Source: Parasporobacterium sp. (GTDB lineage Bacteria; Bacillota; Clostridia; Lachnospirales; Lachnospiraceae). Taken from it: a stretch of DNA of 64,000 nucleotides. The translations under genes were made by a program, and so were the position numbers. Under the pieces are notes generated by a model. It saw only the letters and a list, made by a program, of their open reading frames with translations, was not told the origin of the DNA and searched no databases. The DNA lies in assembly GCA_017510065.1 (NCBI GenBank), contig JAFWOB010000145.1, positions 62,001 to 126,000 on the forward strand, read 5' to 3'. Shown piece by piece: positions 62,239 to 64,000 of this stretch (within the stretch, counting starts at the first letter, position 1; the number at the start of each line of letters is the position of its first letter).

Positions 62239-63298
62239 TAAACTGGAAGCAATTGAAGAACGGTATAACGATGTGCTGAAGGAACTGTCTGAAGCAGATG
62301 TGGCCAGCGATCAGAATAAGTTCAAAAAACTCATGAAAGAACAAAGTGATCTGGCGCCCATCGTGGAAAGCTACCGTCAATATAAAAATGCAAAAAAGGC
62401 CATCGAAGACAGTCTGGAGATTCTGGACACAGAGAGTGACGAAGAAATGAAGGAGATGGCCAAGGAAGAACTGGCAGCTGCGAAAAAGGATCTGGAGAGT
62501 ATCGAAGAGACCCTTAAGATCCAGCTGCTCCCGAAAGATGAAAATGATGACAAGAACGTGGTCATGGAGATCCGGGCAGGAGCAGGCGGCGATGAAGCTG
62601 CCCTGTTTGCAGCGGAACTGTACCGCATGTACTGCCGGTTTGCGGAACTGAACGGATGGAAGACAGAGCTGGTCTCTTTCAATGAGATGGGACTCGGCGG
62701 CATGAAGGAAGTGGTCTTCATGGTGAATGGCCAGGGAGCTTATTCCAAACTGAAATACGAAAGCGGCGTTCACCGTGTCCAGCGGGTTCCGGTAACGGAA
62801 TCCGGCGGAAGGATCCATACCTCCACTGCCACCGTGGCTGTTATGCCGGAAGCAGAGGATGTAGATGTTGAGATCGATATGAACGACTGCAAGTTTGATG
62901 TATTCCGGGCATCCGGAAACGGAGGACAGTGTGTCAATACCACGGACTCCGCAGTCCGTCTGACCCATATCCCAACCGGTATCGTCATTTCCTGTCAGGA
63001 TGAAAAATCCCAGCTGAAAAACAAAGACAAGGCGCTGAAAGTCCTGAAATCCCGGCTCTATGATCTGGAACTGCAGAAAAAGCAGCAGGCAGAGGCAGCG
63101 CAGAGAAGAAGCCAGGTGGGAACCGGTGACCGGTCGGAAAAGATCAAGACCTATAATTTCCCGGAAAACCGGGTTACAGACCACAGGATCAAATTCACAT
63201 CCTACCGTCTGGCCAATATCCTGGACGGGGATCTGTTTGAACTGATCGAAAATGACATTGCGGCAGACCAGGCAGCCAGACTGTCTGCTCAGGAATGA
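62231..63298 (+). CDS. prfA: Peptide chain release factor 1
   Basis: The 355-residue protein has the GGQ loop (SGNGGQCVN, near residue 230) and the stop-codon reading PxT motif (RVPVTESGG), which mark RF1 (UAA and UAG). It lies directly after prmC, the usual clostridial order, with an 8-base overlap. Confidence 0.97.
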   Translation: MFDKLEAIEERYNDVLKELSEADVASDQNKFKKLMKEQSDLAPIVESYRQYKNAKKAIEDSLEILDTESDEEMKEMAKEELAAAKKDLESIEETLKIQLLPKDENDDKNVVMEIRAGAGGDEAALFAAELYRMYCRFAELNGWKTELVSFNEMGLGGMKEVVFMVNGQGAYSKLKYESGVHRVQRVPVTESGGRIHTSTATVAVMPEAEDVDVEIDMNDCKFDVFRASGNGGQCVNTTDSAVRLTHIPTGIVISCQDEKSQLKNKDKALKVLKSRLYDLELQKKQQAEAAQRRSQVGTGDRSEKIKTYNFPENRVTDHRIKFTSYRLANILDGDLFELIENDIAADQAARLSAQE

Positions 63299-63318
63299 TC
63301 AGCAGGAGAGGAAGAACT

Positions 63319-64000
63319 ATGAGCATAGTCAAAGATATCGGACTCGCACAAAGCGGATATCAGAAGATTGAGTGGGTCAGGAGAAACTGCCCGCTGCTGA
63401 GATCCCTTTATGAAGAGTATCATACAACGAAACCTTTGGATGGAATCCGGATCGCGCTTTCGATCCATCTGGAAGCCAAGACAGCCCTGTTGTGCCAGAC
63501 GCTGAAAGCGGCCGGTGCAACGGTTTATGTGACGGGTTCCAATCCGCTTTCCACCCAGGATGATGTGGCCGCAGCGCTGGTACAGGACGGCATGGAGGTC
63601 TTTGCCTGGTACGACTGTACGGAAGAAGAATACTTCGACAATATCCGAAAGGTCCTGGAGAACAACTGTCAGATCATTGTGGATGACGGCGGGGACCTGG
63701 TACATATGCTCCATACAAAGATGCAGGATAAGATCCCTTATGTGATCGGCGGCTGTGAAGAGACGACCACAGGAATCTTAAGGCTCAGGGCTATGGAGAA
63801 ACAGGGACAACTCAAGTTTCCCATGGTCATGGTAAATGATGCCAGATGCAAACATTTCTTTGACAATCGTTACGGAACCGGGCAGTCTGTCTTTGATGGG
63901 ATCAACCGGACCACCAACCTGATCGTAGCCGGCAAGACAGTGGTGATCGCAGGATACGGCTGGTGTGGAAAAGGCTGTGCCATGAGGGCGAAAGGACTTG
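63319..64000 (+). CDS. ahcY: Adenosylhomocysteinase, N-terminal part
   Basis: The window ends inside this gene; 227 codons are visible. It matches S-adenosylhomocysteine hydrolase: KTALLCQTLKAAGATV, TGSNPLSTQDDV, NDARCKHFFDNRYGTGQS, and the NAD-binding VVIAGYGWCGKG at the edge. It splits SAH to adenosine and homocysteine. AGGAGAGGAAG precedes ATG 63319, 20 bases after prfA. The neighbouring methylase (PrmC) also makes SAH. Confidence 0.93.
   Translation, partial: MSIVKDIGLAQSGYQKIEWVRRNCPLLRSLYEEYHTTKPLDGIRIALSIHLEAKTALLCQTLKAAGATVYVTGSNPLSTQDDVAAALVQDGMEVFAWYDCTEEEYFDNIRKVLENNCQIIVDDGGDLVHMLHTKMQDKIPYVIGGCEETTTGILRLRAMEKQGQLKFPMVMVNDARCKHFFDNRYGTGQSVFDGINRTTNLIVAGKTVVIAGYGWCGKGCAMRAKGL

Overview
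The window looks like a core-chromosome segment of a strictly anaerobic Gram-positive Clostridia, most likely a Lachnospiraceae-type gut bacterium. The reasons are pyruvate:ferredoxin oxidoreductase, a SCIFF ranthipeptide locus, CIRCE and ClpC heat-shock biology, a YlxM-Ffh-S16-KhpA-RimM-TrmD cluster, purine-rich (AGGAGG-type) ribosome binding sites, TTGACA/TATAAT promoters and moderate GC. No phage, transposase, CRISPR array or rRNA was seen. Two tRNA genes are present, Trp(CCA) and Thr(CGT), and both point against their neighbours.

Layout. 1-3.8 kb: end of an acyl-CoA ligase gene and nifJ. 4.0-8.4 kb: a YtrA-type GntR regulator with its own palindromic operator, then clpC and radA. 8.5-16.4 kb: tRNA-Trp (minus), then relA/spoT, an MBL hydrolase, hisS, aspS, tgt and yajC. 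16.5-21.3 kb: serine biosynthesis (serC, serA, DUF1015) and a polytopic membrane protein. 21.4-26.6 kb: a beta-keto acid cleavage enzyme, a MalY-type lyase, a zinc ribbon, a flavin reductase-like protein, glnA and an ElyC/SanA-like protein. 26.6-29.1 kb: an array of four 41-bp inverted-repeat units, then proA and proB (minus). 29.1-33.5 kb: two divergent paralogous secreted beta-helix-like proteins, followed by a six-copy array of a 13-bp motif. 33.6-36.7 kb (minus): SCIFF peptide, its radical SAM maturase and an Orn/Lys/Arg-type decarboxylase. 36.8-41.2 kb: LysR divergent from amidohydrolase-MFS-amidohydrolase. 41.4-46.7 kb: DUF308 protein, tRNA-Thr, 5-formyl-THF cyclo-ligase, a DUF5721-like protein, CIRCE-htpG, an Mrp ATPase and a phosphoribosyltransferase. 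46.8-54.3 kb: an envelope locus of a Ser/Thr kinase and a Glu/Pro-rich surface protein, flanked by two paralogous membrane-anchored putative glycoside hydrolases. 54.4-64 kb: ylxM-ffh-rpsP-khpA-rimM-trmD, rho, rpmE, yqhQ-like, prmC, prfA and the start of an S-adenosylhomocysteine hydrolase gene.

Most genes are housekeeping. The less explained parts are two intergenic arrays of precisely spaced repeats (26645-26857 and 33295-33492), the GntR-clpC arrangement in place of the usual ctsR-mcsAB, the kinase/surface-protein/double-hydrolase locus, the paralogous beta-helix pair, and the two-amidohydrolase operon. The SCIFF precursor gene (36523-36672, minus) is a 49-residue ORF that is easy to miss.

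All family names come from reading motifs and recalling known families. No database search, structure prediction or folding calculation was run.
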